Of a stretch of 12,853 bases of DNA, positions 1-6,402 are shown piece after piece. The stretch is from Pseudomonadota bacterium. GTDB taxonomy: Bacteria; SAR324; NAC60-12. Under the pieces are notes generated by a model. The model made no database searches and was not told the origin of the DNA. It saw only the letters and a program-made list of their open reading frames with translations. How positions within the stretch are numbered: the first letter of the stretch is position 1; every line of letters begins with the position of its first letter. Location of the stretch: positions 1 through 12,853 of the forward strand of contig JACNKY010000116.1 of assembly GCA_014381795.1 (NCBI GenBank), in the 5' to 3' direction. Made by a program: the position numbers and the translations under genes.

Positions 1-282
1 CAAAGACGTTACAATCAGTTAATTTGGAGCAAAATTAAGAAAGATTTAATGTTTTTTCGACAAAAAAACCGTAATTTGTCTGTTAGGAACTTAAAAGCAC
101 GACTGAGACTGCAGATTGATAAATACGGCAAGGTGATTGAAAGACGTTTGTTGAAAGCAAGCGGTTCTCAGAAATTTGATAAATCGATCCTTGAGTCGGT
201 TGATTTGCTGAAACTGCCTCCGCCGATGGAACTGTTGATTCAACATCCACCTTACGTGGTTACGATTCTGATCCAGCCCTGA
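1..282 (+). CDS. TonB/TolA-family C-terminal domain protein (5' end missing)
   Basis: The reading frame is open from the first base of the window to TGA at 280-282, so only the last 93 residues are present. The internal ATG at 49 is unlikely to be the true start, because the frame reads RRYNQLIWSKIKK just before it. That resembles the first helix of TonB/TolA C-terminal domains. It is followed by the family's core pattern: a strand (LRLQID), a dGkV turn (KYGKVIERR), a kaSGsqkFD motif, a helix (KSILESVDLL) and LPPP. Proteins of this family span the periplasm and carry proton-motive energy from ExbBD/TolQR-like motors to outer-membrane partners through this domain. The N-terminal membrane anchor would lie outside the window. 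Whether this is TonB or TolA cannot be told from the tail alone. No clear terminator follows. Confidence 0.75.
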   Translation, partial: QRRYNQLIWSKIKKDLMFFRQKNRNLSVRNLKARLRLQIDKYGKVIERRLLKASGSQKFDKSILESVDLLKLPPPMELLIQHPPYVVTILIQP

Positions 283-380
283 CCAAGATTGAATAACTTG
301 AAAAAAGTAAATATAAAACACTTGTTTGTAATTCCATTTTCATGGGAGTGACAACATTTACAATGCTTCTAAAGATTTAA

Positions 381-1370
381 ATGAAAATTATTTCAGTGGA
401 AGAGCATAATTCTGAAATACAGAATACTGAAGCAGTAGCCGTTACTGTTCAACAATCCTCTTTGGCTCCGAATGAGGCCTTGAAACTGGTATTTGGCGAA
501 TATGCGGCCAATACTCAGCGAGCATACGCGCGCGCCTTCAGGGATTTACAGGAATGGGCAGATATCCGGGAACTGAGAGAAATGGAGAACTTTGATCCTC
601 TCCGGATGCTCGAATACAAAAATCAGCTGAAGTCTTCAGGTAAAAAAGCTTCGACTATCAATCAAACCATGAGCGCCTTACGTAAAGTCTGCAAGGTGCT
701 GACAGAGTTTGGCTATCTCAAACAGAATCCTTTCAAAGCCTCTGTCATACGAGCGGAAAAAGTTGACACGGCAACCAGTAAGGGCGCACTCCAGGTTTCC
801 CAACTCAATGCCATGATGGAGGCAAATAAGGTCATGCAATACGATGGGCGCACAGCAACGCTGCTGAGATGCCGGAATGGACTTGTGCTGAAATTCCTTT
901 ACCTGACTGCAGCCAGACGCGGAGAAGCAGCTGATTTACGCTGGGATGATATTGTGCAGGATGGGGCTTTTTACGTGGCTGTACTGAGGTTTACGAAAAG
1001 CGGAAAAGAACAACGGATTAAATTGAGGGATGAACTGCATGAAGAATTATCCAGCTGGCGCTTATTGTGTCAGCAAAACAGCATTGATTCCGCTTATGTT
1101 TTTCCATCACTCGGCTTCAGGACACTTGCTCATCAAATGTCTGGGAAAGGCATCAATGACATCGTTTCCAGACTTGGCAAAGCAATTGGCTTAAATATTT
1201 CTGCACATTATCTACGCCACACTGCAATCACACTTGCGCTGGAACTTGGTGAACCTCTACAGAAAGTTCAGTCTTACGCACGCCATGCTTCCGCCAATAC
1301 CACTATCCGTTACTTTCACGACAGGCAGCTTTTAAAAAAAAATCCTACCGACCGTCTCCCCCTGATTTAA
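381..1370 (+). CDS. Tyrosine recombinase / integrase
   Basis: A complete 329-residue site-specific recombinase of the XerC/phage-integrase superfamily. An N-terminal SAM-like core-binding domain covers roughly residues 30-118 (YAANTQRAYARAFRDLQEWA, then a helix ending LTEFGYLKQNPF). The catalytic domain covers about 135-325. All active-site residues are visible: Arg179 in TAARRGEA, Lys206 in FTKSGKE, His276 and Arg279 in HYLRH, His302 in ARHAS and the nucleophile Tyr311, nine residues after His302 as usual. It therefore looks active. ATG 381 is preceded directly by an in-frame TAA, so no longer start exists, and the ribosome site (AAAGA) is weak. It lacks the extra insert that marks integron integrases, and no tRNA gene is adjacent. 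It is probably the recombinase of a small or decayed mobile element, but no att sites could be identified. Confidence 0.9.
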   Translation: MKIISVEEHNSEIQNTEAVAVTVQQSSLAPNEALKLVFGEYAANTQRAYARAFRDLQEWADIRELREMENFDPLRMLEYKNQLKSSGKKASTINQTMSALRKVCKVLTEFGYLKQNPFKASVIRAEKVDTATSKGALQVSQLNAMMEANKVMQYDGRTATLLRCRNGLVLKFLYLTAARRGEAADLRWDDIVQDGAFYVAVLRFTKSGKEQRIKLRDELHEELSSWRLLCQQNSIDSAYVFPSLGFRTLAHQMSGKGINDIVSRLGKAIGLNISAHYLRHTAITLALELGEPLQKVQSYARHASANTTIRYFHDRQLLKKNPTDRLPLI

Positions 1371-1386
1371 ACAGAGCGTTTAAAAA

Positions 1387-1563
1387 TTACTTGAAATCAT
1401 CTTTGAATCGATCAATCTGTGGCATACGTTTATGCAAAACAGTAATGATACCGACAGTTCAACTGTGAATATATTTCCTGTAGACAAAAGGCTTCTCATC
1501 TTGATAAAAGAAACCAACCACTCCAAACCCTGGGTTAAGGCGCTCAAAAGATTTTTGATCCAT
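1387..1563 (-). pseudogene. Broken RelE/ParE-like toxin remnant
   Basis: Reading the minus strand from ATG 1563-1561 gives 34 residues (MDQKSFERLNPGFGVV ... VYRKYIHS), then TGA at 1461-1459. The same frame continues for 24 more residues (TVGIITVLHKRMPQIDRF...) to TAA at 1389-1387. The part after the stop looks like the end of a RelE/ParE-type toxin, where a hydrophobic strand is followed by VLHxRM. The part before it supplies the preceding strands (VVGFFYQDEKPFVYR). Toxins of this family usually have about 90-100 residues, so the N-terminal third is missing as well. No antitoxin gene is seen beside it. I read this as a decayed toxin next to the recombinase. The family call rests on pattern memory only; the frame and its stop are seen directly. 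Confidence 0.4.
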
Positions 1564-1663
1564 CCTTAAACAGTTTTAACAAATTTGTGATAGTCCGTTA
1601 AAAGTACAAACATAAGGGCCTTTCTAAAAACAGTTCCATGAGCAAGGTGCCTTGTGCCTGTCG

Positions 1664-1735
1664 AAGTGGTGTTGCAGTGGTGTTGCAGTGATGTTGCAGT
1701 GATGTTGAAGTGGTGTTGAAGTGGTGTTGAAGTGA
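1664..1735. repeat. 11-bp tandem repeat, about 6.5 copies
   Basis: Six full copies of the unit [AC]AGTG[GA]TGTTG lie head to tail from 1664 to 1729, and a partial seventh (AAGTGA) ends at 1735. Only two positions vary, giving the variants AAGTGGTGTTG, CAGTGGTGTTG and CAGTGATGTTG. The unit is not a multiple of three and no protein frame runs through it, so it is a non-coding minisatellite. Just left of it (about 1641-1663) is CAAGGTGCCTTG followed by TGCCTGTCGAAG. The latter resembles the TTCGACAGGC core of short dispersed repeats found in many genomes. The array sits between the recombinase/toxin remnant and the end of the minus-strand regulator genes. The rest of the 1371-1791 gap shows no further gene. 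Confidence 0.9.
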
Positions 1736-1791
1736 TTTTTCGGACTTGATTCAGGTTCAGAAATTTTTAATTTTAACTTTTCTGAGGTTTT

Positions 1792-2214
1792 TCAGTTTTG
1801 AGATAACTGTTTATCACTGTTGCAATGACAGAAGCATTGTTTCTGCTGGAGATTGATCAGGTCATTGAGGTCTGTTTGTAGTGATTGGCGGATCTCAGTG
1901 TTTCGCTTGCCATGAAAAAGCACATAGTGTGCTGTTCTGACAACATCTTCAACTTTGGGGCGTTTGGGAATGGAGTCGATATGGAGGTATTTATCCATAG
2001 TACGGGTTTGCGGACTGCTGTTATCCAGGTTTACAGTCCAGATAGCTGAGTCTGTTGCCAACTCAATTTTAGATCGAAAAGTACACTGCTGCCAATACTG
2101 GAGGGATTGGATCATCACTTGAACCAGCAGAGGTCTTACATTGGGAATTATTGACGGAGCAGAAATCATTTCTGCTGACTGCAATGTTGTTGTACCAGAA
2201 TCAAGGTTCTTCAT
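1792..2214 (-). CDS. Small protein, stand-alone copy of the neighbouring regulator's output domain
   Basis: A 140-residue protein of unrecognised family. Residues about 30-115 align with residues 151-236 of the response regulator encoded just upstream, with no gap over the 61 positions from W41 to H101. By hand count 25 of these 61 are identical. Shared marks are a Trp pair 18 residues apart (W41/W59), IWxVNxD, TRTxDxYL, PxRPK and a TAxxVL helix. It has no receiver domain, signal peptide or membrane segment. The C-terminus is Gln- and Cys-rich (QQKQCFCHCN). Its ATG (2214-2212) overlaps the regulator's TGA as ATGA, so the two are co-transcribed and probably translationally coupled. It may dimerise with, or compete with, the regulator's output domain, but that is inference. 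No strong terminator follows; a weak TCAGAAA/TTTCTGA inverted repeat lies at 1757-1785. Confidence 0.75.
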   Translation of the reverse strand: MKNLDSGTTTLQSAEMISAPSIIPNVRPLLVQVMIQSLQYWQQCTFRSKIELATDSAIWTVNLDNSSPQTRTMDKYLHIDSIPKRPKVEDVVRTAHYVLFHGKRNTEIRQSLQTDLNDLINLQQKQCFCHCNSDKQLSQN

Positions 2215-3032
2215 ATTTCTTTTTTTGTAGCCGGTATTTTTGCAATTAATTTATTTTCAAATTTATTAATTCTCGGCTTAGGATTCCATAATCCCAACGC
2301 ATCCAGTGTTAATTCAAGCACACGCACTTTAGTATCCAACGTGTAGCGCAGAGAAGATGGCGGACTTCGCTCAAGTACAAATTTAGCAGTGTCTAAAACT
2401 TTTCCCAGTTTTGGGCGTGTGGGTAGCGTTTCCAACTTCAGGTAACGGTCGAGCGTCCTTGTGCGTAAACTCTCCCCATCTACATTAACTTTCCAGATTC
2501 CGGAAACCTCCGCCAGGTTTGCTCGGCCCCCTCCGCTTAAGGAGCGCCAGCAATCTATTGAAGTATTCATCAATTGGATGATTTGTGTTTGCCATCCGTC
2601 TCTTAGGCTAAGTTCCTTTTCTTCAGCTTTGTTCTCAGTCTGCACTGCAAGAGACTGCGAGATAAAACCCAATTCTCTTTCTACTTTGTTTAAAATCCTG
2701 ATCAATTGTCCCGGTATAAAAGGCTTGACCACAAGTCCGGAAATACCCAAATGGACTGCTTCCGCAGAATTTTCCAAGTCTGCAAATCCACTAACAAGAA
2801 CTACAGGAAGGGGGTTCCCCGCATCTCGAAGCTTGCCTAGTAAATCAAGTCCACTCATACCGGGCATTATCAGGTCCAGCAAAATAACATCAAACTGATT
2901 TGTGCCATCCTTAGTACTATTTAAAGCAATTTTGGGATCCATAATCCTCTGCACCTCATGGTCTTGACCTATCAAAAAAGAGGTCATAGCCTGTCCATAA
3001 TTTGGATCGTCATCAATGATCAATATCCTCAT
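2211..3032 (-). CDS. Response regulator: receiver domain plus unrecognised output domain
   Basis: A 273-residue two-component regulator. The N-terminal receiver domain (residues 1-120) is complete, with an acidic pocket D7/D8, phospho-acceptor D53 in LLDLIMPG, S81 in VLVSG and K103 in VVKPF. It should accept phosphate from a histidine kinase in the cytoplasm. After a charged linker (about 121-145) comes an output domain (about 146-238) that matches no DNA-binding, enzymatic or GGDEF/HD-GYP domain I know. It has W162 and W180 separated by 18 residues, then KVNVDGES, TRTLDRYL, PTRPK and a TAKFVL helix. The same domain forms the whole downstream protein, which overlaps this gene by ATGA. The basic tail (KLIAKIPATKKEI) may bind nucleic acid or a partner. 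ATG 3032 begins exactly at the first receiver strand; a GGGA ribosome site lies about nine bases upstream. Confidence 0.88.
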   Translation of the reverse strand: MRILIIDDDPNYGQAMTSFLIGQDHEVQRIMDPKIALNSTKDGTNQFDVILLDLIMPGMSGLDLLGKLRDAGNPLPVVLVSGFADLENSAEAVHLGISGLVVKPFIPGQLIRILNKVERELGFISQSLAVQTENKAEEKELSLRDGWQTQIIQLMNTSIDCWRSLSGGGRANLAEVSGIWKVNVDGESLRTRTLDRYLKLETLPTRPKLGKVLDTAKFVLERSPPSSLRYTLDTKVRVLELTLDALGLWNPKPRINKFENKLIAKIPATKKEI

Positions 3033-3110
3033 GCTTTTGATCCCAGAATGAATTAAAATTTAATTTGAGCACATAATCTAAGTGAATATGAGCATCTTTA
3101 CTGCTTAACC

Positions 3111-3127
3111 TCATGTATATTACATGA
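3111..3127. promoter_or_regulatory. Palindrome upstream of the response-regulator gene, possible operator
   Basis: TCATGTA-TAT-TACATGA is a perfect inverted repeat with 7-base arms and a 3-base spacer, about 80 bases before the regulator's start codon. A second, purely A/T dyad (AATTAAA-A-TTTAATT, 3051-3065) lies closer to the start. The 233-bp gap between the MORN gene and the regulator gene otherwise holds no gene, so the regulator pair probably has its own promoter here. The first palindrome has operator-like size and symmetry. The protein that would bind it is unknown. Confidence 0.4.
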
Positions 3128-3265
3128 TACTAAAAAAAATAAAATCGTTTAAAGTTATGAAAAAATCATCCGTGCTATGCTAATACTCCAATGATGAAAA
3201 CCCCGAATTATTATCATAGTATTCAGTGGGAGTTATGTTTTTATTTATCCATCAGCTAACGACTA

Positions 3266-3970
3266 TTACTGTGCTTCTCCATTCACATACTTTCCTACTA
3301 TGTGTCCAAGTGTGTTATATAATATACCATTCCAAGTTTTTCCATCATTGTATTCACCTACGTACTTTTCTCCATCAGCATAAGTAAGTACCCCATGACC
3401 GTTCGGTTCACCATCCTTATACTGCCCAACATATACACTTCCGTCAGGCATAGTGAGTGTGCCATGACCATGTTTTTTCCCTCTTTGAAATTTTCCCACA
3501 TACTTCGTTCCATTTGGAAAAGTGGATGAGCCGTAGCCATTGGGTTTTCCGTTTTTGATTTCTCCCAAATATTTCTCATCATTATTTTCGTCTCCATCCA
3601 CAAACCACCCCCAATCTCCATCATCTGCCCGAAAATACAAATCCCCCCATTTAAGTATCCACTTTCCTTTTTTCAGTATCCCAATGAGTGTACCGTCGGG
3701 CTTACGTTGTTCAGTATTCCACTCCTTACCAGCTTTCCATTCGCCAACGACACTTTTGCCATCAAATGGATAAGTCAACACTCCCAGACCATTCATTTTT
3801 CCTGTTGATATTTCTCCTTCATATTTTGGTTGAACTTTAGCATTTCCAAAAGTTTTCCATTTTATTCCGGAAGAAGTATTATAACCGTATAAAATTCCTG
3901 GTTCCTGACCAAACAGAGGGAAGGACAGGAAAATCAATAAATAGATACTCAGTATGATTACTCGTTTCAT
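3266..3970 (-). CDS. Secreted MORN-repeat protein
   Basis: A 234-residue protein with a typical signal peptide: MKR, a hydrophobic stretch of residues 4-20, and likely cleavage near LFG-QEP. It has no lipobox cysteine, so it should be periplasmic or exported. One MORN motif lies at about residues 50-72 (YEGEISTGKMNGLG). A regular block follows, with repeats starting at Y134, Y157, Y180 and Y203, each exactly 23 residues apart (pattern Y-x-G-x(4)-G-x-x-x-G-x-G-x-x-x-x-x-x-G). The last repeat is degenerate (TWNGILYNT). A Trp- and Asp-rich non-repeat segment (about 95-132) separates the blocks. MORN repeats form extended beta-hairpin sheets that act in binding or as scaffolds, so a catalytic role is not expected. 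A ribosome site AGGAAG precedes the ATG. It is transcribed toward the regulator gene, 233 bp away. The partner is unknown. Confidence 0.85.
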   Translation of the reverse strand: MKRVIILSIYLLIFLSFPLFGQEPGILYGYNTSSGIKWKTFGNAKVQPKYEGEISTGKMNGLGVLTYPFDGKSVVGEWKAGKEWNTEQRKPDGTLIGILKKGKWILKWGDLYFRADDGDWGWFVDGDENNDEKYLGEIKNGKPNGYGSSTFPNGTKYVGKFQRGKKHGHGTLTMPDGSVYVGQYKDGEPNGHGVLTYADGEKYVGEYNDGKTWNGILYNTLGHIVGKYVNGEAQ

Positions 3971-4519
3971 TGTTCTTCCTATTTGGCTATCAGATGATTA
4001 ATCAAATTCTTGTTGACACAACTATGTAAATTTTGTGACCATGCATAATAATTTATAATTCATGGAACTACTAAAAGAATTATCATGATGAATTAGAACA
4101 ATACTTAATTCCTATTTTCGTAATCTAAACAATTGTCATTGTTTAAAAAAAAGACCAAACAGATTTTTAACTCTTAATCAAAACTTGTGAAAAGAAAAAC
4201 TCTGTGTCAGTTTTAAATTAATCATAAGCTAACAGTTTTTTACAGGAGTACAACTTTTTTTCTGGCAAATACTTCACCCCCCCCTTTAATTATATTTTAG
4301 TGTTATTATTTCAGTAGTTTATAGATATTTTTCAAATAGGTAACCCGGTCAGGCCAATGTAGTATTTTTTAAGTTACTGATATTATGTATTTTTAAAAAA
4401 TACGGTTCCCCGTTTTTTACCAGCACTGGTAAAAAATCGAGCATTTTTGGTAAAAAACGTTTAAATTTATTTTGCATTTTTGTTAAAAAACTGCATTTAG
4501 GTGTCAAAAAGAGGAAAAA
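3971..4519. other. Divergent intergenic region between the MORN gene and the kinase gene
   Basis: This 549-bp, strongly AT-rich gap must hold the promoters of two genes pointing away from each other. No convincing coding frame was found in it. Seen directly are an inverted repeat TAAACAAT-TGTC-ATTGTTTA at 4126-4145 followed by a run of A, a run of eight C at 4277-4284 inside otherwise A/T sequence, and a cluster of dyads at 4387-4491 (separate entry). A TTGACA box at 4013-4018 has no well-spaced -10 partner that I can see, so no promoter is called. Confidence 0.6.
4387..4491. promoter_or_regulatory. Cluster of T-tract/A-tract dyads before the kinase gene
   Basis: Four related elements lie in about 105 bp and end 28 bases before the kinase start codon. 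They are: a 17-bp palindrome GTATTTTT-A-AAAAATAC (4387-4403); a perfect inverted repeat TTTTTTACCAG-CA-CTGGTAAAAAA (4413-4436); and two 18-bp direct copies GCATTTTTGGTAAAAAAC (4441-4458) and GCATTTTTGTTAAAAAAC (4474-4491), which differ at one base. Three of the A-tracts start at 4431, 4452 and 4485, giving spacings of 21 and 33 bases, close to whole turns of the helix. That favours intrinsic bending and cooperative binding by one protein or by a nucleoid protein. The A/T symmetry and the lack of a T-run after a GC stem argue against a terminator. Confidence 0.5.
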
Positions 4520-6382
4520 ATGACAAATTTCGACCACGGTTTTTCAAGTGATTTACTTTGGAAAACGCTTTGGGATAGCACTAATGACGGATTAAATGTA
4601 GTTAATCTTGAAGGAAATGTTGTTGCCTGTAATTCTGCTATGGAGAAAATGATTGGTGTGAATTTGCTTGGAATGAGTCTTACAGAAATGTTTACAGCCA
4701 CTGGAATACGGTATAATGAAGATGGGACAAAAGCTACAGTAGAAGATTTGGTAGCAACACAAGCTTTGCGGGGAGAAAAGCCTAAACAAAAACGCTGGTT
4801 TCAACGTAACAAGGTCAATCCTCAAGGCTACTATACAGATAACACCGGTCACACTCTGCGTGATGAAAACGGTGAAATCACCGGAGCTTTTGTTATCATC
4901 CGGGACGTGACAGACTTTGTTATCAAGGAAAAGGAAGCACAAGAGAACTACAAGAAAATCCTGCGGGAATCTGAAGTTTTGTGGGAAGCAATTCCGGATT
5001 TAGTGTTCCGGATCTCAAAAGACGAAGTATATCTGGATTTCCGATTTCCGCAAACTGAAGATTTGATTGCGCCGGAAATGGAAGTCATCGGCACCAGAAT
5101 TGATCAGCATTTGAATGATGACTACGGCGCGCTTATCACCTGGCGCAATGGTGTTCGAGAAGCACTGGCAAGTGGGAAATTGCAGACGATTGAATATTTT
5201 TTAGAATTTCCTGAAGGACTGCGTTATTTTGAGGCCCGGATTGCCCCCAACGGAACTGAGGAGATTGTCGCAATTGTGCGTAATGTAAGCACTAAAAAGG
5301 AGTCCGATAAAATCATTCAGCAAAGCGAATCCCGTTTCCGTTCAATTGCAGAGGCGATGACCAATCCGCTGCTCATCAGCCGTTTAAGTGACGGAATTAT
5401 TTTATATGTTAATCAACGGCTTTATGATGCGCTCAAACTTAGAAATGCTGATTTGCTAGGAAAGCCCACTCCTGACTTTTACGCGCATCCGGAGCAAAGG
5501 CAAAAACTGATACAAACATTGCAGAAACAGGGTCATGTTTATGACTGGGAATTGGAATTAATCCGTCCCAATGGTGAACATTTTTGGGTAATGTTTTCTG
5601 CGTCAACTTTAACTTATGATGGCGAAGAGGCTTTGATAGCTTCATACGCTGACATCACCGAGCGTCACATTACTCAGGCTCAACTACTGCAATCTTCTAA
5701 ATTGGCCTCTCTAGGAGAAATGAGTGCCGGTGTGGCCCATGAAATAAATACACCTCTGGCAACCATTCGGCTCGCATCCTATAATGCTCAGCAAGCATTG
5801 AATACTAAAAATTTTGCAGAACTCAACAAGAATCTGGATTTGATTAACGAAGAAGTGAACCGTACTTCAAGGATAACCAGACAAATGCTTAATTTCAGCC
5901 GCAATGCAGATCAAGACAAGCGGATATTAATAGATGTGCGTCAGACAATTGAAAATATTATCTTAATGCTGAAAAGACTGCTTCAGTCAGAAGGCATTGA
6001 AATTAAACTTAAGTTGGGTCGACAGCCATTATACGTTAACGGCAATGCCACCCAGTTGCAGCAGGTCTTTTACAATCTGGCTGCTAACGCAAAGGATGCC
6101 GTGAAAGCTCAATCGAAAAAGGAAATCGAGTTTCGGATAAAACGCCGCAAGACTAAAGCGATATTCGAAATTGAGGACAGCGGTCAAGGCATTGAACCCA
6201 TAATTTTACCGAATATTTTTGAACCGTTTTTCACCACTAAACCTCTCGGAATGGGAACTGGTCTAGGCCTGTCAGTCTCAGATAATATTATTAAGAATCA
6301 CGACGGCAGCATCGAGTGTAAAAGTAAAGGTCCCGGAAAAGGCACGTTGTTCCGTGTTATTCTACCACTGAAAGAAAAATGA
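4520..6382 (+). CDS. Soluble triple-PAS sensor histidine kinase
   Basis: A 620-residue cytoplasmic kinase with no membrane segment. Three PAS-type sensor domains lie at about residues 10-135 (WDSTNDGLNVVNLEGNVVACN ... IIRDVTDF), 145-258 (a divergent one) and 270-382 (SRFRSIAEAMTNPLLISR ... ASYADITER). A HisKA domain follows, with the H-box SLGEMSAGVAHEINTPL and phosphorylated His407. The C-terminal ATPase domain has the N-box (N519, N523), G1 (DSGQGIEP, D553), F-box (FEPFFTTK) and G2 (GMGTGLGL). All catalytic boxes are intact, in the style of NtrB/DctB-type kinases. The signal is unknown; heme, flavin or small-molecule ligands are all possible. GAGG lies five bases before ATG 4520. No receiver gene follows. 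The nearest one is the response regulator on the other strand beyond the MORN gene, a plausible but unproven partner. Confidence 0.92.
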   Translation: MTNFDHGFSSDLLWKTLWDSTNDGLNVVNLEGNVVACNSAMEKMIGVNLLGMSLTEMFTATGIRYNEDGTKATVEDLVATQALRGEKPKQKRWFQRNKVNPQGYYTDNTGHTLRDENGEITGAFVIIRDVTDFVIKEKEAQENYKKILRESEVLWEAIPDLVFRISKDEVYLDFRFPQTEDLIAPEMEVIGTRIDQHLNDDYGALITWRNGVREALASGKLQTIEYFLEFPEGLRYFEARIAPNGTEEIVAIVRNVSTKKESDKIIQQSESRFRSIAEAMTNPLLISRLSDGIILYVNQRLYDALKLRNADLLGKPTPDFYAHPEQRQKLIQTLQKQGHVYDWELELIRPNGEHFWVMFSASTLTYDGEEALIASYADITERHITQAQLLQSSKLASLGEMSAGVAHEINTPLATIRLASYNAQQALNTKNFAELNKNLDLINEEVNRTSRITRQMLNFSRNADQDKRILIDVRQTIENIILMLKRLLQSEGIEIKLKLGRQPLYVNGNATQLQQVFYNLAANAKDAVKAQSKKEIEFRIKRRKTKAIFEIEDSGQGIEPIILPNIFEPFFTTKPLGMGTGLGLSVSDNIIKNHDGSIECKSKGPGKGTLFRVILPLKEK

Positions 6383-6400
6383 GTTTGCATGAGGCAAACT
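6382..6400 (-). terminator. Rho-independent terminator of fumC
   Basis: The inverted repeat AGTTTGC-ATGAG-GCAAACT has a 7-bp stem and a 5-base loop. Read on the minus strand it starts two bases after the fumC stop codon and is followed by CATTTTTCTTTC, the T-rich tail expected of an intrinsic terminator. On the plus strand no T-run follows, so it serves fumC mainly. It overlaps the last base of the kinase stop codon. Confidence 0.6.
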
Positions 6401-6402
6401 TC

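Noticed and set aside
283..345. Small stems after the TonB-like gene (ACTT/AAGT, CCAT/ATGG) as a terminator.
   Set aside because: Stems of four or five base pairs without a T-run; not enough to call.
1664..1735. The 11-bp repeats as a CRISPR array or integron attC sites.
   Set aside because: There are no spacers between units, the unit is far too short and has no dyad symmetry, and the recombinase lacks the integron-integrase insert.
2461..2898. Plus-strand 145-residue frame.
   Set aside because: Antisense shadow of the response regulator, rich in Ser/Pro as is usual for such shadows, with no recognisable domain.
4126..4145. Inverted repeat TAAACAAT/ATTGTTTA as a terminator.
   Set aside because: The stem has few G/C pairs, and an A-run rather than a T-run follows on the plus strand. 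No gene on either strand ends there.
4349..4537. Minus-strand 62-residue frame before the kinase.
   Set aside because: It is the translation of the A/T dyad cluster and overlaps the kinase start; low-complexity, Phe/Lys-rich, no ribosome site of note.
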